Source: Antilocapra americana (Eukaryota > Chordata > Mammalia > Artiodactyla > Antilocapridae). Taken from it: a stretch of 64,000 nucleotides of DNA. The notes below the pieces were generated by a model. That model worked only from the letters and a program-made list of their open reading frames with translations, was not told where the DNA came from and ran no database searches. A program made the translations under genes and the position numbers. The DNA lies in NCBI GenBank assembly GCA_007570785.1, contig ML664199.1:22364748-22428747 (forward strand), given 5' to 3'. Below are positions 22,713-34,562 of the stretch, in pieces; position 1 is the stretch's first letter; every line of letters starts with the position of its first letter.

Positions 22713-24358
22713 CTACAGCTGTCACTTCATTTCCTCCTTCCGTCTTAACTAGGAAATGACTGACCCACATGTTCCACGTGTCTATTTATCAACAGATCAT
22801 AAGCCCAGTCTTCTGAGATCCTGTGACAGGTCCCATTAGCTGTGAGCTGCCCAATAATGTGTATAATCAGTTGTTAATGGCGCTATGCTACTCCGTGAGA
22901 GTCGGGCCATTAGTGAGCGTCAGTGCAGCCCCCACCTGGCTCAAACATGGCTTCAGAGACGCTGCAGGCTTCCATTTGTGATGGTTCCCACACAGGTGAG
23001 AGGTGGGTGGATGCCTTCCAAAATTACACATTCCAGACACCTGGTGTCCCTTTATAGACTCTGTTTGAGACTCCTATGGTAAGCAGGCTTATGGATGCTT
23101 GAGTTATAAGGGGAAACAATATGCCATTTGGAATGATAAAACTCAGTCCAGGAGCAAATAGATAGGTCCCTCTGATCCTCAAGGTACTTTGAGTCGCAAT
23201 AAGACAACTGACACTTTGGAGATAATCTCAAATTTTCAAATCCTTCTAAAAATAGATTTTCTCAATGCCGTTCTACATACAAATACCTTATAAGGGTCCA
23301 GACACAGCTGTGCTCTACAGCTGTGGAAAAATGTCAACAAGGTCATACAGTTTAGAGTCCCTCCTGCCACACACACATACACATAAATAGTCACACACTT
23401 CTTTTTGAATAAAAATGTCCCCACCACCACAGCGTGCTTCCATACTTATCCCAAGACCTCCTTGGTTTCCTTTATATGTTTTGTAACTATTTCACGTAAG
23501 GGTCCAGGAGCCAAGTGTACCAAAAGCTTCAAGCAAAAGAGAAATGTACAAAAACTCTGTCATGAGTTTTCCCTTCATGCTCACTACAAAATCCATGCCC
23601 ATCACCCAGACAGGATGACCTCTAGCCTCAGCCCAAATTCAGACACTTCAGAAGTGTTCCCAGCTTAGACCTTTGTCGGTCAGAATTTGATTTATTTGGG
23701 AAAGGAAAGTTTCACTGAACCTAGAAATCTGTCAACCGAATCCAGCCAATGCTCAAGTGATTTACATCCGCTCAACGTCCCAGCTCTGCCTATCAAAGGC
23801 CCTAGAGTTTTTACTGCTGCCTCCATAAAAAAAGAAATTTAGCACTAAGGACTTGCCAAAGGGTCATCACATGTTGTTGGAGGGAAATAAAAAATGAGAT
23901 ATTTGTAAAGTGCAGAGAGAAAGCATGAGGCTCAGCTTACACTCTCCCTCCAGTCTAGTTGCCAAGAAACTGTGGCCTGGGTCTATTCTTTCCGGAAAAG
24001 TCATTTCCTCAGAATGACTGAGGAAACAGAGGTACTCCCAGGGGAGGGGAGGAGGACCCTGACCCAGCCTGGGATCCCAGGGGAATCACAACAGCCCTGG
24101 TCCAAATTCACCCCAGAATGAGATGGCTAAGACCTTATACATCACAAGGGTAGAGGTGGGCCAGTGAGGCCAAAGCTCTGACCATGAATGGCCTAAAACA
24201 CCAAAACACACTGTTCAGAATCCTCTCCCAAGGAGAACTGGATCTAAGACACATTGAGAGGCATCAGGTGCATCAGCTCCAAAAGACACCCGACATCCCA
24301 GCCCCACTACCCAATAAGAAAGGTAGATGAAAATGTGAGCACTCCCTGGGCAGTGGCT

Positions 24359-24500
24359 CATTCATTCATTAGTGGGGGGAATGCATTAAGTGCCCACCAC
24401 ATGCCACACCCTGAGCTGAGGATGCAGAGATGAACCAACCAAACTGCAGCTTCTGCACTTCTGAACCTTGTCAGAGAGTGAAGAACACTCATGGTTTGAA
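24359..24500 (-). mobile_element. L2 LINE 3' end, antisense
   Basis: 'ttcattcattagtgggggga', 'taagtgcccaccacatgcca' and 'ctgaggatgcagagatgaac' give the antisense L2 3' terminal order. The copy is short and diverged. Confidence 0.65.
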
Positions 24501-24635
24501 AGGTGAGCTCAAGGAATAGGACCAGTTAGGGAAGGTCCAAGCCATCTGGATAAGATGACTCAGTTGTCAATGCCTTCTGATGAACCTACACTGCCACACA
24601 ATCCCACATTCTGATTCTGCCTGAATCTCTGGTTG
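24501..24635. other. Spacer between two L2 pieces
   Basis: Nothing recognised. It may be a degraded part of the neighbouring L2 copy. Confidence 0.4.
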
Positions 24636-25535
24636 TTCATGAATGCATCCATTTATTTAATCATGCAGGCATTTATTCAGTCAATCAATATTTATAGGGG
24701 GCCTAGTATTTTCTAAACGTCATGCTACACTCCAGAGTCATGATGCTAAGCAAAAACAAGCATGCTCCTTGCCTTTGTGGAACTCACTAATAGTTAATTA
24801 CAAGCAAATAACTAAAAGTAGAATTTCAACTATGTAAGTGACACAAAGGAGAAATTCAGGGTGCTCTATTAAAGCCTAAAATGAGAAAGGAGGGTTAATC
24901 AGATCAGGGAAATGAGGGATCATTTCTCTTGGTGCCACTTGTTTTGTGTCTCTATCCCCTGTAATTCCTATAACTGGAAGTTAGTTCTAAAAGGATGATG
25001 GGAAAATGATCCCTTATTTCCCTGATGCCTGACTCTGATTGGGAGGATGAGATTTGAGGTAGATAAAAGGGGGAGGAAGAGTGCTCCAAGCACAGGCAAC
25101 TGCAGCTACCAGCACTGGGTGCTGTGTGGTGAGTAGCAGGACCAAAGTAAGGCCAGGTTGTGAAAGCCCAGCATGAAGGAGTACCTGGAAGAAGACACGG
25201 CTGCAGAATACATGGGAGCTAGTTCACAGTCTTGAGGAATTGCAACTCTGTCCAGGGAACCATGACAAGCTTTTCCAGGCTGCGTCATGATCATATTTGA
25301 TTTTAGAAAACATCCCTCTGTCTGTATGATGCAGAAAAGAAGAAAAGGGAGCCATCACAGATGCAGGGAGACCAGTTGGGAGTCATTTAGAGTCTAAGCA
25401 AAAGATGGTTTGGCTCAGTTAAGGGTGGTGCTGTAGGTGGGAATGGGGAAAAAGGATGAACACATTAGGAGGTAAAAGAAATAAAGATCTGGATTGGATA
25501 AATGGGGTGATGGGTTGTCTAGGTTCTGGTTTGTG
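24636..25535 (-). mobile_element. L2 LINE 3' region, antisense, about 0.9 kb
   Basis: Starts at the antisense L2 3' end ('catttattcagtcaatcaat'). It continues through the internal order seen in long L2 copies: 'ggaagagtgctccaagcaca', 'catgatcatatttgatttta', 'agggagaccagttgggagtc' and 'ataaatggggtgatgggttg'. No open frame survives. Confidence 0.72.
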
Positions 25536-26004
25536 TAGCTAGGGACTACAGCTGCCCAAACCACAATCTACACTGTGGTCATGATCTGTATTCACCACTG
25601 TTTCTCAGCTTGCCTGATCCTTTGCAACCCACATGTGCTCAGTTCTTCACTTTCAACCTTGGTAATGAATGAGCTTGTCTCAGCCTTGACCTCCTAGACC
25701 AGGTCTCCTCACAATGTCCTTCAGAAAGTCATCTAGCTTCACATGCCATGATATCTTCACACCTCTTGCTTAGCCCCTGAGCATCCCTCACCCCTAACTC
25801 TCCACTCCTGCCTCAATTTCAACCAACCAGATCTTTCCAATTCAGGTTGCTGCATATTCTGCCATTCTGGTTAAAACCAGGGGCAGATATTCCTTCATGG
25901 CTGGTTACAGAGTCATATTCCTGATAGATAACATTGTGCTTTCACGACTGAACACACAAAAATGAGTCAATTCTATTCATATAATAATGGAGGAATAAGT
26001 AATG
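25536..26004. other. Unclassified stretch
   Basis: No gene or repeat recognised. Confidence 0.45.
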
Positions 26005-26165
26005 GTGCTATTCATTAAACTACTATTTACTGAACACAACATTATATCCTTTATATAGTTTAAACTACTTAAACTTCACAATAATTCCAAGAGAAAGATA
26101 CTATGACTATTATCCCCATTTTACAGATGAAGAAACTAAAGCACAGAGAGATTAAGTAAGGGCTG
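26005..26165 (-). mobile_element. MIR SINE, antisense
   Basis: 'actatttactgaacacaaca', 'ttaaacttcacaataattcc', 'actattatccccattttaca' and 'gatgaagaaactaaagcaca' give the antisense MIR order with good conservation of the 3' half. Confidence 0.88.
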
Positions 26166-26566
26166 ACCTTACAGAGACACTAAACCTTGCCTGTCCCTCA
26201 GACTTTAGGCTGCAAGGTCCTTTCACTGTCTGAAATACATTGAAGAAACTGGAGAAATATACAAAGATTACTACTCTGTTTTATACTGGTGTCCACCCCA
26301 GGGTATGTATGTAGTAGTATTTAGAACAGTACAAGCTGGATGAACTCAGCATCTTTTGAGACCATCCTCATACATCACTGTGACCATCCTCAAACCTATG
26401 CTGTTGCATCTTCGGCATCTCCAGCCATGCTTCCCCAAACCTTTATGTGTAAACTTGTCTCCAGGTAGTCTCACCAAATCAATACAGCTTGTTTTCAGCA
26501 TCTGGTATCTTTATTTCCCTCTTCCTTTTCCATAATGCTCCCCGCTAATATAGAGTCTAGGCTTGC
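26166..26566. other. Unclassified stretch
   Basis: No gene or repeat recognised. Confidence 0.45.
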
Positions 26567-26730
26567 CAAATAAGACACAGGATCCATAGTTTCACTTAAA
26601 TTTCAGATAACAACAACAAAAATTTAGTATACATATGCCCCATGCAATATTGGGACATGCTATACAAAAAATGTACTCAATGTTTCTCTGAAATTCCTAT
26701 TCCTCATTCTATAGATATGGTACCCTCCAC
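26567..26730. mobile_element. Palindromic DNA transposon (MER53-like MITE)
   Basis: The left arm 'gcttgccaaataagacacag' to 'aaatttcagataacaacaac', the central 'ccccatgcaatattgggaca' and a degraded right arm ending in 'ctctgaaattcctattcctc' match a well-known palindromic non-autonomous mammalian element. A second copy lies at 61254-61770. The family name is from memory. Confidence 0.6.
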
Positions 26731-27081
26731 CCACCAGATGACCTCACCTATAAGGTGTACATATATACTGGGGAACAAAGTGGGTAAGAGAGTGCCCATA
26801 TAATTAAATCAGATATGTATCCCTTAGCACCAAACGTGTAATGCATGGCTACAGGTCAATGGCTATGGGAGACAATGGACTCTGTTCTCATTTATAAAAC
26901 AGAGATGGTATAATAAATTAAATTAGTCACAAATACCTTTTCCTTCCACTGTCATGTGATTTGCCCTGGCTTCTTAGAAGGCACAGACTGCTTCCCCATC
27001 CCACTGTCAAACTTGGTCATGATTTACTTTGGCATATGCATGAACCTGAGACAAATATTCAAGTAGCAACTTCAAAAGTGA

Positions 27082-27442
27082 ATGAAAGCCTGCCGCTTGC
27101 AACAACATGGATGGGCCTGGACAGTGTTATGTTCAGTGAAATAAGTCAGACAGAAAGACAAATACTATATGTTTTCACTTCTATGTGGAAGCCAAAGAAA
27201 AAACAAATCTAACAAAATAGAAACAGACTCACAGATACAGAGAGCACTTAGTAATTACTAGTGGGGAGGGGTTGGAGGAGTGGCGAGACAGAGGAAGGGA
27301 TTAGGAGGTACAAACCACTAGATATAAAATAAGTTACAGGGATGTGATGTACAGCAAAGGGGATATGATCTATAAAAATACTGAATCACTATGCTGTACA
27401 CCTGAACATAATATTGTAAATCAATTATACTTCAATTTTTAA
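27082..27442 (+). mobile_element. L1MA-type LINE-1 3' end
   Basis: 'gcaacaacatggatgggcct', 'gtgaaataagtcagacagaa', 'ctatgctgtacacctgaaca' and 'aaatcaattatacttcaatt' are the last ORF2 codons and 3' UTR of an older L1. Flanking 'aaaagtga' at 27074-27081 and 27443-27450, with loosely matching neighbouring bases, is a plausible target-site duplication. The ORF2 part is only a decayed tail. Confidence 0.88.
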
Positions 27443-27450
27443 AAAAGTGA

Positions 27451-28974
27451 TGACAAAGTTCAGCCTGCTCTTGCATTTTTCTTGCATTGTTTCACCATGA
27501 GAACATGTCCAGAATAAAGACTGCTCCTTCAGCCAGGGTCCCAAAAAACACATGAACAGGTCCATAGCTCACTTTCAGCTGGGCACAGAGCTGTCGTCCA
27601 CTTCCGGACCTCATAAAATGTGAATGGGAAAGATGTTTTACTTTGTAGTCGCTGTTATTTGGGGAGAGCTGTTACTCCAGCCATCACTGACCATCCCTGA
27701 AGATATGAGCAATATGGACCTTGCAAGGATGATATTCAGATCCAATGATATTATACCTGAAAGTCAGGGAGCATAGCACCTGACATAAAGTCACTGCGCA
27801 GAAACTCTAAGCTGTCAGGACGGATCTGTTTCTCCAGGTTCAAACACACCTATGTCAAGCACACTGACCTGCCATGTTGCAGGTGTTCAGCATGACCCCT
27901 AACACACTGATACCAATTTACCATAGACCAGTCCCCGCGATCAACACTCCGTGTAGCAGCTTCTTTCTCCCACTGTCGCTGGTCTCTATTGTAGTCTGCC
28001 TCTGGGTTGTCTGTATCTTATGCCACTGGGCCTGTCTGCAGAGTGGCCGGCTCTCCTCTGCAGAGCACATGGGTGATGGCACTCACGCACTCATGACCTC
28101 TGTCACTGCTTGGTGCCCAGTTTCTCAGCTGACTCCACCTGGCAACGCATCATCGCCTTACTCCAGACTTCCAGGTCTCATGACTCTCCATCAGAACAAG
28201 AAATGCTTGCTCTTTCTGGCTGTGCTATTATATGTGTGTGTATTGAGGCAGTGGTGTGTATGTGGAGGGGGGGTGTCATGGAAACTTCTTGCAAAGGTGC
28301 TAGGGTTCCTAGCAATTTTGTGTTTTTAGTTTTATTTTGGCCAGGGTTCAGGGATGCCCCCAGGTGACGGGGTCAGCTGAGTTTTAGTAGAGCTGTCATT
28401 GTTCCATAACTATGGGCCTTACCCAACAAGCTCATTATGGCTAAGCTAAGCTGAATCACTTTTACAAGGCTTCCTCACTCTGTGTGTTTCTCTTAAAGCT
28501 CTGCTCTTCTCCTCTGCAATCTTGTATCTGCTGGAATCAACTCCCCTCAAGTTTCCCAAGTATGCTTGCATACGTTTGAGCCCCAGTGATGGAAAGGATT
28601 TCTATGTTCTTCCCACAGGCTCGTATAAATCAGTAGAAGGTCAGTCTGCCCAGATGAAGTGTGCAAGGGAGTGCTGGCTTCAGAGTCACCAATGTCACAC
28701 ACAAGTCTCAACTCACTCCAGACATGACGCCTATTAACCAAGCACAGTCTCCATATTCTAGCTGATAAATTGATTTTCACAATGAATTGCTTGAAATATT
28801 AAAGCATTCAACTGGATTAAGATAATGCTATTGAAGGAAACATCCCCAGACCAGAGACCTTGGAGTTGCGCACCTGATTCCCACTCCAGGAGTGTCCAGC
28901 CCTGGTTCTGTAGCTAGCTGGCAAAAACGTCCCTGAACGAGCCTCTTCACACTCATCTGAACCATGAGTGAGGT
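27451..28974. other. Unclassified stretch
   Basis: About 1.5 kb without a recognised repeat or gene. It holds a 151-codon plus frame at 27874-28329 with hydrophobic segments but no domain and no supporting context. A weak MIR-like stretch may lie around 28900-28960. Confidence 0.45.
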
Positions 28975-29191
28975 CAGGGTTCAGCACCTGCAACCTATGG
29001 GCCCAGCCTGGCCTGCTACTTGTTTTTGTCAGTAAAGTTTCATGGAGTCAAGCCTTGCTCACTGTGCATGTACTACCCACAGCTGCTTTCTTACTACAAT
29101 AGCAAAGTTGAGTATTTGTGCAGACAGAGTGGCCTACAAAGCCTAAAATATTTGCCCTCTGGCCATTTAAAGAAATACTTAGGTTGCCCTG
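28975..29191 (+). mobile_element. hAT-type DNA transposon, MER3-like
   Basis: Runs from 'cagggttcagcacctgcaac' through 'cttgtttttgtcagtaaagt' and 'cctaaaatatttgccctctg' to 'ggttgccctg', with inverted termini of the form CAGGG...CCCTG. Flanks 'gagtgagg' and 'gagtaaga' resemble an 8-bp hAT target-site duplication with two changes. It is the first of three same-orientation copies in the window. The name MER3 is from memory. Confidence 0.7.
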
Positions 29192-29470
29192 GAGTAAGAT
29201 GATCAGTAAGGTCTCCTCTAGCTGGGAGAGTCTTTAATTTGTGTGCTATATCCAGCTTCATTAAGAGTTGGAATATTTAGGGGGAGGTGTCTAGAAAAGA
29301 ACTCATCCTACCCAAGATTTTGAAATGGTTGATGCTGCAGCCAGTCCACCAAAAATATGGTTCATCAGGCAAGGACAGGTGTTAGAGGGAAGAGTATCTT
29401 TCAGAAGCAAGAGAAACCTGAGATGGTTTGCTATTTTAGCTTTTCAAGGGGATCTTTTGTTTGATACTGA
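29192..29470. other. Unclassified spacer
   Basis: Nothing recognised. Confidence 0.4.
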
Positions 29471-29524
29471 GAGTGAGTGAGTGAGTGAGTGCGTGCGTGC
29501 GTGCGTGTGTGTGTGTGTGTGTGT
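29471..29524 (+). repeat. Compound microsatellite (GTGA)n-(GTGC)n-(GT)n
   Basis: Three adjoining arrays change by single steps: about four GTGA units, four GTGC units, then about ten GT units. The order suggests successive point changes that were each amplified by slippage. Confidence 0.95.
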
Positions 29525-30439
29525 ATGAAAGTTCCATGTATCTACTTCTGTTCACATTAATAGAAGGCACATGGTTCCTTCAAGAGAGAAAATATCTTTC
29601 AGAAAGAGCATAATTTGCTCTAGTGGATAACAAATAGTGGGAGGCTTTCTCAGCAACACTGTATCTGGTTTCAAATTCCTTTTTCAAGCCAAAGAAAATG
29701 ATGATGATCTCTAAGCCATCGCTGTTTTTTTGACACAGACCTGAACTCAGCATTCTAAACAGGACTATGCAGAATTGGATTACATTTCATCTCCCTCACC
29801 CATCCATCTTCCCTTCCCTGCTCATTTGCTGGGGCTGCAGAAGTATTGAGTGCTCCAGGACAGACTTGGTTTTCCAAACCATGCAAGTCATTATGAATGG
29901 CCTTGTGTCCAGGTAAAGGTTAAGGAGGTCTTTTGTTGTTCTAGTTTAACTTGTCCCTGCCACTGCAGCCTAATCATTCCACATAATAATAGGCCTGATA
30001 CACAGGCCCGAGTCAAAGTCGCAAGTCAATAAATCCATTCCTTCCTTCCTTTCAGGCAAAGTGTTGAATAGTCCTGAGTGCGCAGTGTCACCAGACCCCG
30101 TAGTCCATCACATCAAGGTCGCCTGGTATACAGCACATAAAAAAAAAAACAACAACAACTTGCCTTCTTTTCAGTGCCTTGCCCATCCAAGAGAAGCATC
30201 GCTATCCCACATACAAGGGTGGATGAGAGAGGGGTTGAAAGGCAAAGATTGATCATCCTGGTTCACAGAATCCTCAAGCCACTGAAATGGAGAGCCAGGA
30301 CGTCAGCTACCTCTGCTGTCCTCCTCATTTTATGACTACAGAAAGTGATGTCAGACACACAGAGTCCATTCTCTATACTCATATAACATCCCATCTATAG
30401 ATAAACTGTGTGGAGTCACACTCTGTTTCTAGAGGAAAA
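29525..30439. other. Unclassified stretch
   Basis: No gene or repeat recognised. A short A-rich run lies at 30140-30160. Confidence 0.45.
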
Positions 30440-30810
30440 TTATCCAAACATCTAAAAGCCTCAGTTTGCTCGTCTGTAAAATGGAGATAATAAGGGTGTC
30501 AAATTCAAAGGGCTGTTCTGAGCCTTAAAAGCATTAGACAATATCTGACTCACAATGTGAAAGTGAAAGTCGCTCAGTTATGCCCAGCTCTTTGCAACCT
30601 CGTGGACTTTACAGTCCATGAAATTCTCCAGGCCAGGATACTAGAGTTGGTAGCCTTTCCCGTCCTCAGGGGATCTTCCCAACTCAGGGATCAATCCCAG
30701 GTCTCTGACATTGCAGGGGGATTCTTTACCAGCTGAACCACGTGGGAAGCCACATGGGAAGACTCACGATCGTGGCTCAGTAAATGCCAGTTCTTATCGT
30801 CATCACCGCC
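30440..30810 (+). mobile_element. MIR SINE split by a Bov-tA insertion
   Basis: The left half 'gcctcagtttgctcgtctgt' and 'aaatggagataataagggtg' runs to 30556. The right half resumes after the SINE with 'gtggctcagtaaatgccagt', the MIR tail. The two halves restore MIR order, so the MIR is the older host. Confidence 0.85.
30557..30760 (-). mobile_element. Bov-tA SINE, antisense
   Basis: Antisense blocks 'gtgaaagtgaaagtcgctca', 'gtccatgaaattctccaggc' and 'ggggatcttcccaactcagg' run to 'gaaccacgtgggaagcc'. A target-site duplication 'gactcac[a/g]at' flanks it at 30547-30556 and 30761-30770. Confidence 0.95.
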
Positions 30811-32724
30811 ATCACCAGGACAATGACAGCAGCTGTGTGTTAGCCCTCAGATGGCTGCCTAGTCAGCCTCTCTTTACGCACAGGGCAAGCAAGCTCCCAG
30901 CTGCTCCAGTGACACAAAGTACTACAGCTCACCAAATTATCTTTTCACCTCTGGTGTGAAAATAAAACCTGCTGATAGAGACTCGTTGGAAGTATGCAAT
31001 CCTGAGTTACAGTTTGTTTACTTTGCTAAGGGACTTTTAGCTCTTCCAGGTTCATAAATTCCTCATGGTGGATGGGGGAAGGATTGTAAATTAACTTGAA
31101 TAATAGGACCAGGTTTGTGTACCTTCCAAAGGTTTAAGTTGCTTTGAAAGAAAAAAAAAAGTTACCCTTCTCATCTGCTGTCTCTATTCCTCCCTTAATT
31201 AGCAGTTGGATTAGATACCCTCAGAAGTGAGGAACCCAGGAGAGATCTGAATCAAATGTCAAGAATTTCTCCTCAGGGACCTGGAGAGCATCTTTCCACC
31301 GTATCTATGAAATGAACATAATAACTTGATGCCCGGATCATGCCAAATACCTGTTTCTCCTGACAGCAAAGCCTGGGGTTCTCTGACATAATCACCATTC
31401 AGTATTGAAAAGACTGTGGCAAAAGGAAACATACTTCACATGTAGAGAAATGGGCTTTCCCTGAAGAATTAAGAAGGTGTTTGAAATCTGTATAGCACAG
31501 TGCCCTGCACATAGTTAGGCCTTCTTTATAAACCTCTCATTTCTCCATAAACCTCTTCTCATTCATTCTTCACAATTCTGAAAGCCCCCATCTTAGAGAA
31601 GAAGTCTTTCAATCAAGGCCCAGGACAACCACTGGGAGTCAGCTCCGTAGGAAAGAGCCCAGAGGTCTGGCTTCCATGCACTGACCTTGAGCCAGTCTGA
31701 ACTGAAGAAGATATTTATTCTCATGACAGTCTGAGGTACTGCAAGGATGAAATGAATAACATCCATAAATACTGTCTAATGTCAACTAGCAAAACTCACT
31801 TTGTCTAGGCTAGAAATTATGGCATAAGAGTTATCATCAGTACTACTTTTGAACAATAATATGCTGGCTTGATACTTATTAAGGGTTCTTGAGTCCCACC
31901 TTCTATGTCCACTGCCTTTTATTCTCCTTCCATTTTTATAATGTTTGAAGTTATCCTAAACTCAAAAACATAAAGGAAAATAAAAATGACTAGCATTTAT
32001 GGATACCTTTAACTATCTTAAAGAATAAATTCCTGCTACTATAAGAATTTAAAAGAAAATTCAGATTCTCATCAAATGGTCTTTCCCACAAATCAAAGAA
32101 ATAGTTGAATAATATACTGTATTTTTTAACCAATGGACTTAATCCATATACTGGTATCTGATATTTCCTCTGAATAAATTGGTCAGGATGAAAAACTTAG
32201 CATATTAGCAAGTATGACAGGCAAAGCACCCTCTAAAAGTATATGAGTTATCCTGGAATCTGAGAGTTCAAATGGACCTCACCAGAAGTCTTGTTTCCCA
32301 AACATCTTAGAAAGAGTAGCCAAGAAGAGCTATCCACTCCCTTGTTGATACCCAGACCAGAAACTGCATTCAAATGCCCAAAACCTTAGAAACAAGAAGT
32401 TTCACTCTTTCTTTTTCCTAATCTGGCTGACAACCTTCATCTGCATGAGGATTTATCCCAATATTTTGGTTTGGCTTTTGTGCTGTTTATTTGCACATCA
32501 TTGAAACAGATTCTACAGTCAAGACAAGAGGGAATCACCGTGTGGCTAGCATAGTCCTAAACCCAAGAAAATGGTGTTCTGAAGAGGAAAGACTTATCTT
32601 TCCAAAGTGGAGTTTTGTTTTGTTTTTAAAGTACAAGTAAAGGAATCAAGGCAATAGCTATTAATGAATAATAGTTTATTCAGACACTGTATATGCAATT
32701 TGTATGCATCACTTCATTCAAAAA
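30811..32724. other. Mostly unclassified stretch
   Basis: About 1.9 kb without a recognised gene. A weak MIR-tail-like segment sits near 31475-31545 ('gcacagtgccctgcacatag'). The remainder is unique-looking and AT-rich. Confidence 0.5.
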
Positions 32725-32960
32725 ACAGCATAGATTAATGGCTAAGAGGCTATCCTCGGGAGCTACAGTTTAGTAGCTTGGTGATTTTAGATCAGTTAAT
32801 TAAACTCTTTGTGGCTCAGTTTTCTCATCTTTCAAATGAATACAACAGCAATGCCTACCTCATAAAATCATTATGATGATGCAGTGAGTTAACGCAAGAG
32901 CTTATAGCAACACAAGGCTCAGAGTAAGTGCTCAGTTAATGTATACTATTATTGATCCTC
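32725..32960 (+). mobile_element. MIR SINE, near full length
   Basis: 'atagattaatggctaagagg', 'tggctcagttttctcatctt', 'cctacctcataaaatcatta' and 'agtaagtgctcagttaatgt' follow MIR order closely. Confidence 0.88.
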
Positions 32961-33059
32961 AACATCATCCCTATGATGAAGCTGTAGATGAAGGACCAAG
33001 GCAGGCCCAGTGTTATCTATACCTAGGCAGCTCTTCATTCCTATGCTTCCTCAGGCGTC

Positions 33060-33345
33060 CAGCCTCTCTGAACCCTATCAACTGTCAATGAAACACCTTT
33101 TTAAACATTTGATTCAGATGCCCACTACAAAGAAATTTTTCTGATTCCTCTATCTACCTGACAATTGAGTTAAGTGTCTCTGTCTTGGGCATCCCATAGA
33201 ACATACTAAATTCTACTGTAGTTATCCCTTTAGTGCCAACTCCCTCCACTGGTATATGGGCTCTTTGGTATCAAATAGCTCCCAGAATAATTCCTGACAT
33301 AATGTAGGCACTTAATAAACCTTTGTTGAATGAAGACAAAATGAT
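33060..33345 (+). mobile_element. L2 LINE 3' end, sense
   Basis: 'gaaatttttctgattcctct', 'ggcatcccatagaacatact' and the terminal 'gtaggcacttaataaacctt' plus 'tgttgaatgaag' give the sense L2 3' order. Confidence 0.75.
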
Positions 33346-33809
33346 GTAGGAAGTGACAAAACTGGGTGTCAGCTCTGACCTATTTGCCTCCACACCTGAA
33401 GTTCTTTCCTGCATGGTTTCTGCTCTTAGGAAAGTTCTCTGCAGCTGTATCTGGAAAATGTTAGCAAACGATCTTAGAGAAGACATCCTGAATGTGTTCA
33501 GAGGAGAGTACACAAGGTGGGCACTGTAGTCAAGGAATGTCTCACAGGCAACTCAAGCTAGTCCTTGAAAGGTGTGGAATTAGTGTAGGCAGAAGTGTGA
33601 GGAAAGGCATTCACCCAGAGGGAGATAGGAAAACATAAGGCAGTATGAGGAAAGACTGTGTAGAGCTTTGGATCCTAGACCAAGGAAAAGAGAAACCCCT
33701 GGATTCCATTATCTTCTTGTTCTGTCCTCCAACTAAGGAGCATCATCCTATGGATTATGTAGACTCACCAGGAACATTTTCAACCATCTGTTTCACCAGA
33801 AAAGAATCT

Positions 33810-34256
33810 ACAAGCAATAAATGTTGGAGAGGATGTGGAGAAAAGGGAACCCTCTTACACTGTTGGTGGGAATGCAAACTTGTACAGCCACTATGGAAAA
33901 CAGTGTGGAGGTTCCTTAAAAAACTGCAAATAGACCTGCCATATGACCCAGCAATCCCACTGCTGGGCATACACACCGAGGAAACCAGAATTGAAAGAGA
34001 CACGTGTACCCCAATGTTCATCGCCACATTGTTTACAATAGCCAGGACATGGAAGCAACCTAGATGCCCATCAACTGACGAATGGATAAGAAAGCTGTGG
34101 TACATATACACAATGGAATATTACTCAGCATTAAAAAAAAATTCATTTGAATCAGTTCTACTCAGGTGGATGGAACTGGAGCCTATTATCCAGAGTGAAG
34201 TAAGCCAGAAGCAAAAACCGCAATACAGTATACTAACGCATATATATGGAATTTAG
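33810..34256 (+). pseudogene. LINE-1 ORF2 C-terminal fragment
   Basis: The frame encodes the C-terminal end of L1 ORF2p, the reverse transcriptase/endonuclease protein. The conserved Cys-rich segment [18 protein letters not shown] is complete, followed by the [27 protein letters not shown] and [13 protein letters not shown] segments. There is no stop or frameshift before the natural stop. The endonuclease and reverse-transcriptase domains lie upstream and are absent because of 5' truncation, so the fragment cannot be active. An open frame runs upstream to an ATG at 33645 in non-L1 sequence by chance. Confidence 0.9.
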
Positions 34257-34562
34257 AAAGATGGCAGTGAGAACCCTGCATGCGAGACAGCAAAAGGAAT
34301 GCAGACGTATAGAACAGACTCATGGACTCTGTGGATGAGAGCAAGGGTGGGATGATATGGGAGAATGGCATTGAAACATGTTAATTACCATATGTGAAAT
34401 CAATCACCAGCCCAGGGCTGATGCTTGGGGCTGGTGCACCGAGATGTCCCAGGGGGAGGGAATCAGGGGGGAGGAAGGAGGGGGGTTCTGGAGGGGAGCA
34501 TATGTAAACCCATGGCGATTTCATGTCATTGTATGGCAAAACCAATTAAAAAAAAAAAAAAA
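33810..34562 (+). mobile_element. Bovine-type LINE-1, 5'-truncated 3' end
   Basis: This holds the last ~149 codons of ORF2 (to the stop at 34254-34256), a 3' UTR with the G-rich segment 34451-34495, and a poly-A tail near 34548-34562. A diverged target-site duplication is visible: 'agaaaagaatct' at 33798-33809 and 'agaaaggaagtct' at 34563-34575. Low divergence and the open frame suggest a young insertion. Confidence 0.92.

Larger units (their letters stand above)
18974..24358. other. Longest repeat-poor stretch of the window
   Basis: About 5.4 kb with no recognised transposable element or gene. It contains a short (GT)n run (about 19552-19566), an alternating purine-pyrimidine tract (20993-21030), a 33-bp-period direct repeat (21774-21821) and a local CpG cluster (22637-22712). 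Open frames up to 149 codons (19347-19775 and 21538-21987, minus) have no recognisable domain, and overlapping frames occur in other phases. Confidence 0.55.

Noticed and set aside
27874..28329. 151-codon plus-strand frame with hydrophobic segments
   Set aside because: No recognisable domain, no splice or promoter context, and an overlapping 85-codon frame in another phase. The length is within chance expectation for 64 kb in six frames.
33510..33690. Antisense L2-like segment before the L1
   Set aside because: Words such as 'gaaaggcattcacccagagg' recall L2, but order and length are too weak next to the sense L2 at 33060-33345.
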